Assembly (NCBI GenBank): GCA_017435525.1
Contig: JAFSEW010000060.1
Span: 20,697-84,696 of the forward strand
Length of the DNA: 64,000 nt
Direction of reading: 5' to 3'
From: Oscillospiraceae bacterium
Lineage (GTDB): Bacteria; Bacillota; Clostridia; Oscillospirales; Oscillospiraceae
Numbering within the stretch: position 1 is the stretch's first letter; every line of letters begins with the position of its first letter. The position numbers and the translations under genes were made by a program. The notes beneath the pieces were generated by a model, which was given only the letters and a program-made list of their open reading frames with translations, did no database searches and was not told where the DNA came from. Of the stretch, positions 22,910-30,691 are shown in pieces.

Positions 22910-23085
22910 AACGGATTCTTCGACTCCGCTGCGCAGGAATTGCGGTATGCTTGCCCCCGGCAAGCATGCTTATTTCCGATTCGCTGCGGGTCGCACCGCG
23001 CTCAGAATGACATGCAGAAGAACCGGCTATCAAGTTTCTTCTGTCGCCCTGAGCAAGCGCAGCGCGTCGAAGGGCCCGTACCTCT
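22910..23085. repeat. Family B pair with an inserted family G segment
   Basis: The left family B arm (GGATTCTTCGACTCCGCTGCG... to ...CGCTCAGAATGACATG, 22912-23014) is interrupted by GAATTGCGGTATGCTTGCCC-CCGGCAAGCAT (about 22936-22972), a segment also found inside family B arms at 38375 and 38560. The right partner arm is at 23039-23079. No gene seen. Confidence 0.75.
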
Positions 23086-23101
23086 AAAGGAGAAATCCCT
23101 C

Positions 23102-23710
23102 ATGCACATCGAAAATAACAAAGAAGAAGTACCTTTTTCCTATTACGCGGAAGCCTTCGCCAAGGCAGACCCGGCGGAAATCTCTGCCCGGCTGAACCTG
23201 CCCTTTGAGAATAACGCCTTCCGGGTCACCCTCCTGGGCAAAGAATATGTGATTGCCCACCCCACCGCGGAAATTGTAGGGGCCGATGACCACATCGGCC
23301 CGGCCCTCCCGGTGCAAACCTTCCTGCTGCGCTACCTGCTGGAAAGCAAGAGAGCTCTCTGGCGGGGCCAGTGGAAGACCTTCCGGGAAATGCCCTGGGG
23401 CGAGATGTATATCAAACCCTACACCGGCCGCGTCCTGACCCGTGCCGCCTTCACCTTCGGCACAAGGGTGGAAAAATTCCGTGCCGCCTGCGAAAAGCTG
23501 GGTGCGGTTTCCCTGCCCAACGGCGATGTCGGCTTTGAATTCACCCTGGTGGGCGATTTCCGGCTGCGAATCCTGGTCTGGGCCGGTGACGAAGAATTCC
23601 CCCCCAATGCCCAGGTGATCTACACCGACAATTTCGCAGAAGGCTTCGCCGCCGAAGACCGGGTAGTTGCCGGCGATATCCTCATCTCCCACATCAAAGC
23701 GCATATGTAG
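23102..23710 (+). CDS. DUF3786 domain protein
   Basis: A 202-residue protein that I place in the DUF3786 family, members of which often accompany corrinoid and acetyl-CoA pathway genes in anaerobes; no reaction is known. Visible phrases are ADPAEISARLNLPFENNAFRVTLLGKEYVI, TFLLRYLLES, TFREMPWGEMYIKPYTGR, LPNGDVGFEFTLVGDFRLRILVWAGDEEFPPNAQVIY and VVAGDILISHIKAHM. I use the ATG after AAAGGAG; the longer frame upstream is repeat sequence. Residues about 58-67 (VGADDHIGPA) come from a family A palindrome inserted in frame. The location after acsV supports a link to corrinoid metabolism. The family call rests on recollection of motif pattern, not a search. Confidence 0.72.
   Translation: MHIENNKEEVPFSYYAEAFAKADPAEISARLNLPFENNAFRVTLLGKEYVIAHPTAEIVGADDHIGPALPVQTFLLRYLLESKRALWRGQWKTFREMPWGEMYIKPYTGRVLTRAAFTFGTRVEKFRAACEKLGAVSLPNGDVGFEFTLVGDFRLRILVWAGDEEFPPNAQVIYTDNFAEGFAAEDRVVAGDILISHIKAHM
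23276..23301 (+). repeat. Family A palindrome inside the DUF3786 gene
   Basis: Identical over 26 bases to the copy at the RAYT stop (20412-20437). It is read in frame as VGADDHIGP with no disruption of the gene. Confidence 0.9.
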
Positions 23711-23714
23711 CACT

Positions 23715-23875
23715 GTAGGGGAGGCTCTTGAGCCTCCCGCTATGCAGAGGGCTACGGATTCTTCGACTCCGTGCCTTCGGCACTCCGCTCAGAATGACAG
23801 TCAAAACGGGAGGGCTTTCAAGTTTCTTCTGTCGCCCTGAGCGCGCCGCAGGCGCAGTCGAAGGGCCCGCATTCC
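23715..23875. repeat. Family A palindrome and family B pair
   Basis: Family A (GAGGCTCTTGAGCCTC subtype, 23715-23741), family B arm (about 23755-23800) and partner arm CGCCCTGAGCGCGCCGCAGG...CGAAGGGCCCG (23832-23870). No gene. Confidence 0.8.
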
Positions 23876-23903
23876 CTTATCCCCCAACACAAAGGAGCCT
23901 CCC

Positions 23904-24266
23904 ATGGGTAAATTTCTGATCCGCCGTACTGCTACCGGCTGGAAATTTGATCTGAAGGCCGCCAACGGCGAGACCGTGGCCACCTCCGAAGTCTACAGCA
24001 CCAAGGCAGCCTGCCTCCGGGGTGCCCAGAGCGTGGCCAAACACGCCCCCGCAGCCCCCTGTGCCGACCTGACGGAAGGCGGCGAGGCAGCCAACCCCCA
24101 GTTCCAGCTGTATCAGGACAGGGCAGGGGAGTACCGCTTCCGGCTCACCGCCCGTAACGGCAAGATCGTAGCCGTCTCCGAAGGGTATCATACCAAAGCC
24201 GCCTGCGAAAACGGTATCCAATCCGTCCGAAAAAACGCCGAAGACGCCCCTCTGGAAGAAGTATAA
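23904..24266 (+). CDS. YegP-like DUF1508 tandem-repeat protein
   Basis: A 120-residue cytosolic protein made of two copies of the ~50-residue DUF1508 unit: GKFLIRRTATGWKFDLKAANGETVATSEVYSTKAACLRGAQSV and FQLYQDRAGEYRFRLTARNGKIVAVSEGYHTKAACENGIQSV. The two align through F/L-x-x-x-NG-x-x-V-A-x-SE-x-Y-x-TKAAC-x-x-GIQSV. Family members are small and of unknown function. AAAGGAGCC lies just upstream, and an intrinsic terminator follows three bases after the stop. It is probably the last gene of this plus-strand run. Confidence 0.88.
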   Translation: MGKFLIRRTATGWKFDLKAANGETVATSEVYSTKAACLRGAQSVAKHAPAAPCADLTEGGEAANPQFQLYQDRAGEYRFRLTARNGKIVAVSEGYHTKAACENGIQSVRKNAEDAPLEEV

Positions 24267-24269
24267 AAC

Positions 24270-24299
24270 GCCGCCGGGAATCCCCCCGGCGGCATTTTT
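24270..24299 (+). terminator. Terminator after the YegP-like gene
   Basis: GCCGCCGGG and CCCGGCGGC around AATCCC, followed by ATTTTTA. Confidence 0.88.
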
Positions 24300-24319
24300 A
24301 CGCCCAATTTCAACAAAAA

Positions 24320-24482
24320 TGTAGGGCGCTTCCTTGGTCCCGCGCAACCCGGTGCATCTACGCAAAGAGCTACGGATTCTTCGACGCGCCTTCGGCTTGC
24401 TCAGAATGACATGCAGAAGTACGCACCCTCCCGATATCTCTGTCATCCTGAGCAAGCGCAGCGCGTCGAAGGATCCGTTCTC
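24320..24482. repeat. Family A palindrome and family B pair
   Basis: Family A-like GTAGGGCGCTTCCTTGGTCC (24321-24346), family B arm GGATTCTTCGACGCGCCTTC (24372-24410) and partner arm (24439-24477). No gene. Confidence 0.75.
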
Positions 24483-24491
24483 CCCATAAAG

Positions 24492-24519
24492 AAAAGCGCC
24501 CCGTTACCGGGGCGCTTTT
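24492..24519. terminator. Bidirectional terminator between convergent genes
   Basis: AAAAGCGCCCCG, loop TTAC, CGGGGCGCTTTT: A-rich on one side and T-rich on the other, so it works on both strands. It lies 4 bp past the ABC permease stop. Confidence 0.85.
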
Positions 24520-24523
24520 TGCG

Positions 24524-26191
24524 TCAATACTTGGTAAATTCGATGCCCTGCTGCGCCACCCAATCCACAATATTGGTGCAGCCGTCCCAGAAGCGCAGTT
24601 CCTTATAGTAGTGGATGCCCTCCGGGGTCTTAAATTGCAGGCTCATGTAGTGCATTTCCTCCGCATCCCGGTAGAAATTCCAGTCCTGGGCCATCTTTCC
24701 TGCCGCGCAGTCCGCCAGAATGGCCTCCCGCAGGGCAGCCAGATCCGCCGCATCCGTGATCTCAATACCCGGGTCATAGAATTCCGCACGGACGAAATCC
24801 CCCAGATACTGCAGCTCCTTCAGCACCGCTTCCGGGCTGCTGAGATAGGCCTTCAGGGTTTTTCCTGCCTCCGAGCCGGTGGGGATGGCGTATTCCCGGC
24901 TCCGGCGCATGCCGTTTTCCATTTCATAGGTCAGCTGCAGCCGCACGGTGTAGTCCACGCCGTCCCAGGGGTCGTGCTTCATACCCTCGCGCTGTATGGC
25001 AATGACGGCTTCGATATCTTCCTGATTTTCCAGGGTGATGCCGTTTTCCTGATAGTAGTAGCTGCCCCCGGTGGAGACGGACACCGAGGCCACCTTCTCC
25101 GCCTTAGGCACCCAGCTTACAATCCCCAGCAGATCCCATGCCGCCGCGCCGATGCTGCCGTAGAACAGCACAGCCACCAGCAAAAAGGCCAGCAGATTCT
25201 TCTTCCGGAACACCCGCACCTGCCGCTCCAGCAGCATTCTGCCTGTGAAGAAGCCGATAAACAGGCCGATGACGGTGTAAATGGTCTCCACATAGCCCCA
25301 GAACAGGGTGAGGAAGCCGTAGCACAGGGCCGTGACGCACAAGGTGTAGATGCCCAGTACCACCGGCTCCAGAGGCTTCACAGCCACCAGATCTCCGGCG
25401 CATTCCAGCTGCCGCTTGCGGTAGCACAGCAGCGCCAGACCCAGAGCGATGACGCCAAGACCCGCGCAGATGCCGGTGTAGCCCCATCCCTCTCCCAGGG
25501 TGTATACGGCATTGCGGTAGGCACCTAAATCATAATCCCAGCTTACCTGCACAATGTCATAGTTTTCCGTCATCTGCACCACCGGGGTGAACAGGACAAA
25601 ATGCTCATTCCGGAGAATAATGCTGGGCAGATTGGGCATATACAGCTCATCCAGCAGGAAATAGGCGATCATGGCGAAGAAATTCAGAATCACATACAGC
25701 AGACCCGCCGCAAACCGGTTGCCAACCAGGAATGCGCTGAGGGTAGCCAGGCCGAAGAAGCACAGGTACTGCAGCGTCACAGCCCCCAGCCACAGCAGCG
25801 CCACCGGCCAAAGTTCCCCGCAAAGGGCACCCATGGCCAGGGCGAATACCCCATTGGGCACCAGAGAGAACAGCAGTCCCGCCGAGATGCCGGTGAGGAA
25901 CCACCCTTCTCTGCGCAGAGGCAGAGCGTGGAGGGCGTTGCACATCCGGCTGTTATACAGGTCGCCCCACAGCAGCTGCGCCACCGCGAAGGCGTAAATG
26001 CAGTTGCCTACGGCGAAACCGGAAATGGTCTCCGCCAGATTGGAAGCGGTGCGCACGCCCTGGCTGTCCAGCTCCACAGCTACCATAAAGAGCATCAGCA
26101 AAACCGCGCTGTATAAGCCCCACACCGGTGCGAACCGGGTGATCTGCTTTTTCAGAACCGTGCCATCAAAGTACGATGTTCTTAACTTCAT
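24524..26191 (-). CDS. ABC-2-type transporter permease with extracytoplasmic domain
   Basis: A 555-residue membrane protein, partner of the ATPase encoded upstream. It has about ten hydrophobic segments in two groups (for example FAPVWGLYSAVLLMLFMVAV near the start, then VVLGIYTLCVTALCYGFLTLFWG, ETIYTVIGLFIGFFTGRMLL, LLAFLLVAVLFYGSIGAAAW) and a C-terminal soluble domain of ~170 residues (about 385-555) with KAEKVASVSVSTGGSYYYQENG. Its ATG lies within the ATPase gene (26-bp overlap) after GGGAGGTGTG, so translation is coupled. The GntR-ATPase-permease order resembles ytr-type operons that respond to cell-wall-acting compounds in Bacillus; the substrate here is unknown. Confidence 0.8.
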   Translation of the reverse strand: MKLRTSYFDGTVLKKQITRFAPVWGLYSAVLLMLFMVAVELDSQGVRTASNLAETISGFAVGNCIYAFAVAQLLWGDLYNSRMCNALHALPLRREGWFLTGISAGLLFSLVPNGVFALAMGALCGELWPVALLWLGAVTLQYLCFFGLATLSAFLVGNRFAAGLLYVILNFFAMIAYFLLDELYMPNLPSIILRNEHFVLFTPVVQMTENYDIVQVSWDYDLGAYRNAVYTLGEGWGYTGICAGLGVIALGLALLCYRKRQLECAGDLVAVKPLEPVVLGIYTLCVTALCYGFLTLFWGYVETIYTVIGLFIGFFTGRMLLERQVRVFRKKNLLAFLLVAVLFYGSIGAAAWDLLGIVSWVPKAEKVASVSVSTGGSYYYQENGITLENQEDIEAVIAIQREGMKHDPWDGVDYTVRLQLTYEMENGMRRSREYAIPTGSEAGKTLKAYLSSPEAVLKELQYLGDFVRAEFYDPGIEITDAADLAALREAILADCAAGKMAQDWNFYRDAEEMHYMSLQFKTPEGIHYYKELRFWDGCTNIVDWVAQQGIEFTKY

Positions 26192-27047
26192 AGTTCACAC
26201 CTCCCAGTTCGTAAATAAAGATCTCTTCCAGAGAAAGGGGCAACACATCAAAATACACCGGGTTTGCCAGTTTTGCCTTGGCTTCAATGTCTTCCGCCTT
26301 GCCTCTTACCACCAGGGTTTTCAGCCGTCCGGAAGCGCTTTCGTGAAGGATTTCCAGCCCTGCGGGGGTATCGCCCACCAGCTGCAGCTTGTGGGTGGCA
26401 CCCTGCATGTCAGCAAGACTTCTTTCCAAAAGCATTTTGCCCTTGTCCATAATGCCCACATGGTCGCAGATGTCTTCCAGCTCTCTGAGGTTGTGAGAAG
26501 AAATCAAAACGGTGGTTTCCCGCTGGGCCACTTCCGAAAGCAGCAGGCTCCAAACCTGCCGCCGCATCACCGGGTCCAGACCGTCCACCGGCTCATCCAG
26601 AATCAGCAGCTCCGGCCGGGTGCAGATGCTCAGGTGGAACGCCGCCTGCTTCTGCATGCCCTTGGAGAACCGCCGCAGCTGGCTCTTTTTGGGTAGCTGG
26701 AACACATCGTAGAGCTTGTCAAAGAGGGCGTCGTCAAACTGGGGGTAGATACCCTTGTAGAATTTGCGCATATCCTCCAAGGTTGCGGAGGGGAAGTAGA
26801 AAATGTCGTCGGGAATGGAGCTGATGCGGCTCTTTACCGCTGGATTTTCATATACCGGCATTCCCTCAAAGGTAACGCTGCCGCAGTCCGGCCGGTATAC
26901 GCCCAACGCGTGACGGATGGCGGTGGATTTGCCCGCACCGTTGGGGCCCACCAGACCGTACACCGTGCCTCTGGGCACCGTCATGGTCAGATCATCCAGG
27001 GCCTTGAAGCTGCCGAAGGTCTTGGTAATGTTTTTCAGTTCAAGCAT
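26166..27047 (-). CDS. ABC transporter ATPase (YtrB-like)
   Basis: A 293-residue ATP-binding subunit. Walker A is GPNGAGKST (about residues 33-41), Walker B is LLILDEPVDGLDP, followed by SSHNLRELEDICDHVGIMDKG with the H-loop His. The signature is RFSKGMQKQ rather than LSGGQ, as is common in this GntR-linked subfamily. The ATG overlaps the end of the gntR gene by eight bases and follows AAGGAGGG. It pairs with the permease just downstream. About 80 C-terminal residues beyond the ATPase core (KLQLVGDTPAGLEILHESASG...) probably form a regulatory domain. Confidence 0.9.
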   Translation of the reverse strand: MLELKNITKTFGSFKALDDLTMTVPRGTVYGLVGPNGAGKSTAIRHALGVYRPDCGSVTFEGMPVYENPAVKSRISSIPDDIFYFPSATLEDMRKFYKGIYPQFDDALFDKLYDVFQLPKKSQLRRFSKGMQKQAAFHLSICTRPELLILDEPVDGLDPVMRRQVWSLLLSEVAQRETTVLISSHNLRELEDICDHVGIMDKGKMLLERSLADMQGATHKLQLVGDTPAGLEILHESASGRLKTLVVRGKAEDIEAKAKLANPVYFDVLPLSLEEIFIYELGGVNYEVKNIVL

Positions 27048-27399
27048 GGCGATTCCCTCCTTGCACCCGGGCGATCAAAGCCTCTTCTGTAAAGCCCGCT
27101 TCCCGCAGGGAAGCCCACACCCGGTCCAGTTCTGCCAGTAATTTCTCATGGGTTTCGGCATCCGGCATGCCGCACACAAAGCAGCCCTTGCCCGGCACCG
27201 TAGCGATCCAGCCCTCCGCTTCCAGTTCCCGGTAAGCCCGGGCAATGGTGTTGGGGTTGATGGCCAGTTGGGTGGCCAGCTCCCTTACGCTGGGGAGCTT
27301 TTCTCCGTTTTCCAGAATGCCGGACCGGATCTGCAGCCGGTAGTTCTCCACGATCTGCAAATAAATAGGCCGCGCATCCCGGTAGTTCAGTTGGATCAT
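27040..27399 (-). CDS. GntR-family (YtrA subfamily) transcriptional repressor
   Basis: A 119-residue DNA-binding regulator. It has the winged helix-turn-helix of GntR proteins: MIQLNYRDARPIYLQIVENYRLQIRSG, GEKLPSVRELATQLAINPNTIARAYRELEAEGWI and PGKGCFV, with only a short dimerisation tail (about 70-119), which marks the YtrA subfamily. I start it at the ATG after AGGGATG; the longer open frame reaches into repeats and past the promoter. It is the first gene of the operon, and the promoter -10 box lies in a palindrome, so it most likely represses its own operon until an effector is sensed. Confidence 0.9.
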   Translation of the reverse strand: MIQLNYRDARPIYLQIVENYRLQIRSGILENGEKLPSVRELATQLAINPNTIARAYRELEAEGWIATVPGKGCFVCGMPDAETHEKLLAELDRVWASLREAGFTEEALIARVQGGNRHA

Positions 27400-27421
27400 A
27401 GCACATCCCTCCGTACTAACC

Positions 27422-27448
27422 GTATTAACTGTACTAATACAGTTATAC
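27422..27448. promoter_or_regulatory. GntR operator palindrome
   Basis: AACTGTA-CTAA-TACAGTT gives perfect 7-bp arms at 27427-27444, extended by GTAT/ATAC at the ends (one extra T on one side). It covers the -10 box of the minus-strand gntR promoter and lies 23 bp upstream of the gene. Confidence 0.75.
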
Positions 27449-27470
27449 ACGACACAATCTATTTTGTCAA
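27442..27470 (-). promoter_or_regulatory. Promoter of the gntR-ABC operon
   Basis: On the minus strand, TTGACA and TATAAC with a 17-bp spacer. The -10 box overlaps the operator palindrome. Confidence 0.82.
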
Positions 27471-27486
27471 CCCTCAATTTCAAACC

Positions 27487-27640
27487 CGTAGGGGAGGGTC
27501 TTGACCCTCCCGCCGACTTCCCCAAAAAGGCACGGATTCTTCGACGCGCCTTCGGCTTGCTCAGAATGACAGATAAACGTCGAAGGCCGATTCTTCTTCT
27601 GTCGTCCTGAGCAAGCGAAGCGCGCCGAAGGACCCGTTCT
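27487..27640. repeat. Family A palindrome and family B pair
   Basis: Family A GAGGGTCTTGACCCTC subtype (27487-27513), family B arm (27534-27571) and partner arm (27598-27636). No gene. Confidence 0.8.
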
Positions 27641-27649
27641 CCCAAAAAG

Positions 27650-27677
27650 AAAGCGCCCGCTTTCCAGCAGGCGCTTT
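27650..27677 (-). terminator. Terminator after sortase B
   Basis: AAAGCGCC and GGCGCTTT stems around a 12-base imperfect loop, followed on the minus strand by CTTTTTGGG, just past the sortase stop. Confidence 0.75.
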
Positions 27678-27680
27678 GAT

Positions 27681-28541
27681 TCAGGCAATCCGCTTGGCAA
27701 CCACCACAAGCCGTCCGTTGTCCTCATGGTAATCACAGGTAGAGAGGGTAATCAGCTTGTCTCCGAACTGGGCGTCCAGCCCCGTGTCAAAGAGAGCCAG
27801 GGCCTTGCAGCGCTCCCAGAATTCCCGGAATTCCGCTTCATCTGCCGCATCCACGAAGGTGTGATAGGAGAAATAATCCTCCCCCGCGGCCTGGGTCTGG
27901 AACACGGCGATGATCTCATAAGTACCTCGCTCCCACAAACTGTCGAAGCGCACATACCGGTGTTCCTCCCAGAAGCTTTGCCGCTTAAATTTACCCAGGT
28001 CGCCGAACATGGTAAGGTCGTTCATCCGGTGGCCGTAGATGGTAATGTTGTCCGAGGGCTTCAGGATGTCGCACTGCTCCCGGGCGTAAATGCAGCCGTG
28101 GGAGGAACGCTTGCCGTAGAAATCCCGCTTCAGGTAGTAGTCCGCCTGATTCGCCGCGGACTGCACCACGGGATAATCGATGTGGGTGCCTTCCACGGTG
28201 ATCCAGCCCACCAGATCCGGATTCAGCAGCCAAAGCTCCTGAAATTCCGGCAGCACATGGTGGATTTCCCCGGTTTCCGGATGGGTCACAGCCACGGTGC
28301 CCGCAGGAATCTGGGGCCTGGCAGGGGCTTCCGGCTGCAGTTCCGGCTGGGTTTCCGGCTGCACTTCCGGGGCTGCAGCTGTGGGAGTAACCGGAGGAAT
28401 CTCCCCTTTCAGCGCCAGCAGATCGTCATAGGTGCTCTGGCTTTCGGTGCTGGCGGTGTAATAGCTTAGCAGCTGATAGCCGCTGTAGCCGAATACACCC
28501 AGCAGCAAAACCACAGCCAGAATAAAAATCCATTTTTTCAC
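27681..28541 (-). CDS. srtB: Class B sortase
   Basis: A 286-residue membrane-anchored transpeptidase. It has an N-terminal membrane helix (about 4-24), a Pro/Glu/Gln-rich stalk (about 48-80, PEVQPETQPELQPEAPARPQ) and a sortase B domain with His171 (ITIYGHRMND), Cys269 (ITLSTCDYH) and Arg277 (NGRLVVVAKR). Extra helices around KFKRQSFWEEHRYVRF and the length of the domain fit class B. It begins with GTG overlapping the stop of the YhaN-like gene (GTGA), so it is translated together with a DNA-processing operon, an unusual setting. Its substrate is not adjacent; the NPQTG-bearing pilin at 3.5 kb is one possible target. Confidence 0.92.
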   Translation of the reverse strand: MKKWIFILAVVLLLGVFGYSGYQLLSYYTASTESQSTYDDLLALKGEIPPVTPTAAAPEVQPETQPELQPEAPARPQIPAGTVAVTHPETGEIHHVLPEFQELWLLNPDLVGWITVEGTHIDYPVVQSAANQADYYLKRDFYGKRSSHGCIYAREQCDILKPSDNITIYGHRMNDLTMFGDLGKFKRQSFWEEHRYVRFDSLWERGTYEIIAVFQTQAAGEDYFSYHTFVDAADEAEFREFWERCKALALFDTGLDAQFGDKLITLSTCDYHEDNGRLVVVAKRIA

Positions 28542-30691
28542 AGGGCAGCCTCACTCTCTGATAGCACCGCGGCTTCCCGTTTCTGGCAGGTGAACAGGAG
28601 CACCTGCTTGGTTTCGGCGGCCTGCCCCAGTACTTCCAGGGCCCGGCGCAGCCGGTCATCGTCAAAGCGCACCAGCGCATCGTCCAGCACCAGAGGCGCA
28701 TCCGGGGTCAGTACCTCGCTGACAGCCAGCCGCAGCGCCAGATACAGCTGATCGGCGGTGCCGTCGCTGCGCCACCGGGCATCGTAGGTGGTGGTTTCTT
28801 CCGCCGCGCCGGTGTATACGGTCAGTTCATCATCCAGAGAAAGCCGGTTGTAGCGGCCACCGGTGAGCTTACCGAACAGTTCCTGAGCCCGCTGAGAGAT
28901 CTGGGGGGCAAACCGCCGCTGCAGCTCCTGGGTAGCACGATCCAGGGTCTGCTGGGCAATTTCCAGCGCTTCCAGCATCTCCTGCAGCGCATGGATGCGG
29001 CTGTTCACAGCGTCAAGCTGCTGCTGCAGCGCCGCTTCCGAACCCAGAGCGCTCATGCTGCCCCGGCAGTGTCCCAGCTGTTCCTGCAGCTGCCGCAGTT
29101 CCCGACCGCAGTCGGAAAGGAGCCGGGCAGTTTCGGCTTCCGAATAAGTCAGGCTGTCCGGCAGGGGCGCGGGAGCCGGAGCGCTGTGGGAATCTCCCAG
29201 AGCCTGGGCCATCTGCTGAGCCCGGTCATGGTCTTTCCGGGCATCGCTGAGGGAGAGCCAGCTGCTTTGAATGTCCAGCCATTTCTGGCGGCACTGGCTC
29301 AAGGGTGCGCCGCCGGTGATGGCGTCACATTCTTCTTTCAGGGCCTTTACCCGCTGAGCCATGGCAGCGCGTTCCGCCTCCGCAGCGGCGGATTCTTCTC
29401 GATACCGGGCGATTTCCGCCTGCGCAGTCCGGGCTGCTTCCACCCAGGTGCCCGGTACCAGGGGGCGGTAGCGATCTTCCAGAGCGGCTGCCGTGGCTGC
29501 GGCACGCTTCCGGGCGGCCAGACTGCCACTGAAGGCCACAATGCCCGCGGCGCAGCCCAGAACTGCCAGCAGCATACCCACCCAGTGGGGGATCAGCATA
29601 AGCCCCAGGCTGGCAATGGCAATCAGGATGCTTAGGATCATGGGCTTTTTCTGATCCCGCTCTTTCACGGCCTGGGCATACACCCCTTCTTCCATAGCCG
29701 CAGACTTTTCAATATCCACATGCTCGGCATCCCGGAAGGCACTGTGCAGCTGGGGCGCCTTGGGGGGCTCCGGCAGCAGCTGGGCATCCATCTGCACCGT
29801 GGTCAGCTCCGATTGCAGCTGATCCAGCCGCAGCAGCATCTTTTCCGCTTCATCTGCCTGGGGCAGGGCGGCGCACCGGGCCTGGGCAGCTTCCAGCTGC
29901 TGCAGAGTCAGGGCGGCTCTTGCTCTGGCCTGGGCAATTTTTTCTCCGAATTGCCGGTGTTTTTCATATTCCAGGGCGGCCTGATGATTTTTCAGCTGCG
30001 CCCCGTAAGCTTCCAGGGCCTGCTGCCGCTGCTGAATGTGGCGGCTCTCGTCTTCCAGATCTTTCAGCCGGGCAAGGGCCGCTTCCAGCTTCGTCCGCTG
30101 GGCCTCTGCCTCCGGCAGCTGTCCGTTGGCCCGGTTGGACTTGCAGGCGTTTTTCAGGGCGTGGAGCTTCTTCGCCAGGGTATCGGCGGTGTCAGATTCA
30201 TCTCCGGTGGTCACCAGGGCATTGAGCCGCCGGCGCAGGGCATCGTCCTGGGTCACCGGCAGATCCGTCAGCCGCAGAAAACCTGCGCGCAGAAACACGC
30301 TCTTTTCCACCCCCAGCAGCAGCTGGCCGCAGTTGTCCGGGCGCAATTCGCTTACCGGCAGGCCGGTGGCCGTCTCATAGGCCCGGAATTCATTCATCAC
30401 GCCGGAACGCTTGGAGCTGCGCTCGATGGTAATGTCCCTGCCGTTCCAGTTCAGGTCAATGCGGCCGCTCATGGGGCTGCCGCTCCAGGGGGCGTAGCGG
30501 TTTTTCTCGGTCAGAATATTTTTGGTGGTGCGACTTCTGGTCTCGATGCCGTAGAGCATGGCCACCAGGAAGGCGCACCAGGTGCTCTTGCCCCATTCGT
30601 TGGGGGCGTGAAGGATGTTCAGCCCCGGCTTCAGTTCCAGGGTAGCCCGCTCCAGCTTGCCGAAGGTGGCGGTCATGGAATAGATCTTCAC
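28538..30691 (-). CDS. YhaN/SbcC-like AAA ATPase with membrane segments in the coiled coil
   Basis: A 717-residue SMC/Rad50-type ATPase. The N-terminal half-site has Walker A APNEWGKST (about residues 30-38, within LNILHAPNEWGKSTWCAF); the C-terminal half-site has GTADQLYLALRLAVSEVL (signature-like) and LVLDDALVRFDDDRLRRALEVL (Walker B and D-loop). Between them lie long coiled coils and, at about residues 353-393, two hydrophobic segments (MILSILIAIASLGLMLIPHW and LLAVLGCAAGIVAFSG), as in membrane-tethered YhaN proteins. It starts with GTG overlapping the nuclease stop (GTGA). With the SbcD-like nuclease upstream it probably forms a DNA end-processing complex held at the membrane; the last point is inferred from the helices. 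Confidence 0.88.
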   Translation of the reverse strand: MKIYSMTATFGKLERATLELKPGLNILHAPNEWGKSTWCAFLVAMLYGIETRSRTTKNILTEKNRYAPWSGSPMSGRIDLNWNGRDITIERSSKRSGVMNEFRAYETATGLPVSELRPDNCGQLLLGVEKSVFLRAGFLRLTDLPVTQDDALRRRLNALVTTGDESDTADTLAKKLHALKNACKSNRANGQLPEAEAQRTKLEAALARLKDLEDESRHIQQRQQALEAYGAQLKNHQAALEYEKHRQFGEKIAQARARAALTLQQLEAAQARCAALPQADEAEKMLLRLDQLQSELTTVQMDAQLLPEPPKAPQLHSAFRDAEHVDIEKSAAMEEGVYAQAVKERDQKKPMILSILIAIASLGLMLIPHWVGMLLAVLGCAAGIVAFSGSLAARKRAAATAAALEDRYRPLVPGTWVEAARTAQAEIARYREESAAAEAERAAMAQRVKALKEECDAITGGAPLSQCRQKWLDIQSSWLSLSDARKDHDRAQQMAQALGDSHSAPAPAPLPDSLTYSEAETARLLSDCGRELRQLQEQLGHCRGSMSALGSEAALQQQLDAVNSRIHALQEMLEALEIAQQTLDRATQELQRRFAPQISQRAQELFGKLTGGRYNRLSLDDELTVYTGAAEETTTYDARWRSDGTADQLYLALRLAVSEVLTPDAPLVLDDALVRFDDDRLRRALEVLGQAAETKQVLLFTCQKREAAVLSESEAAL

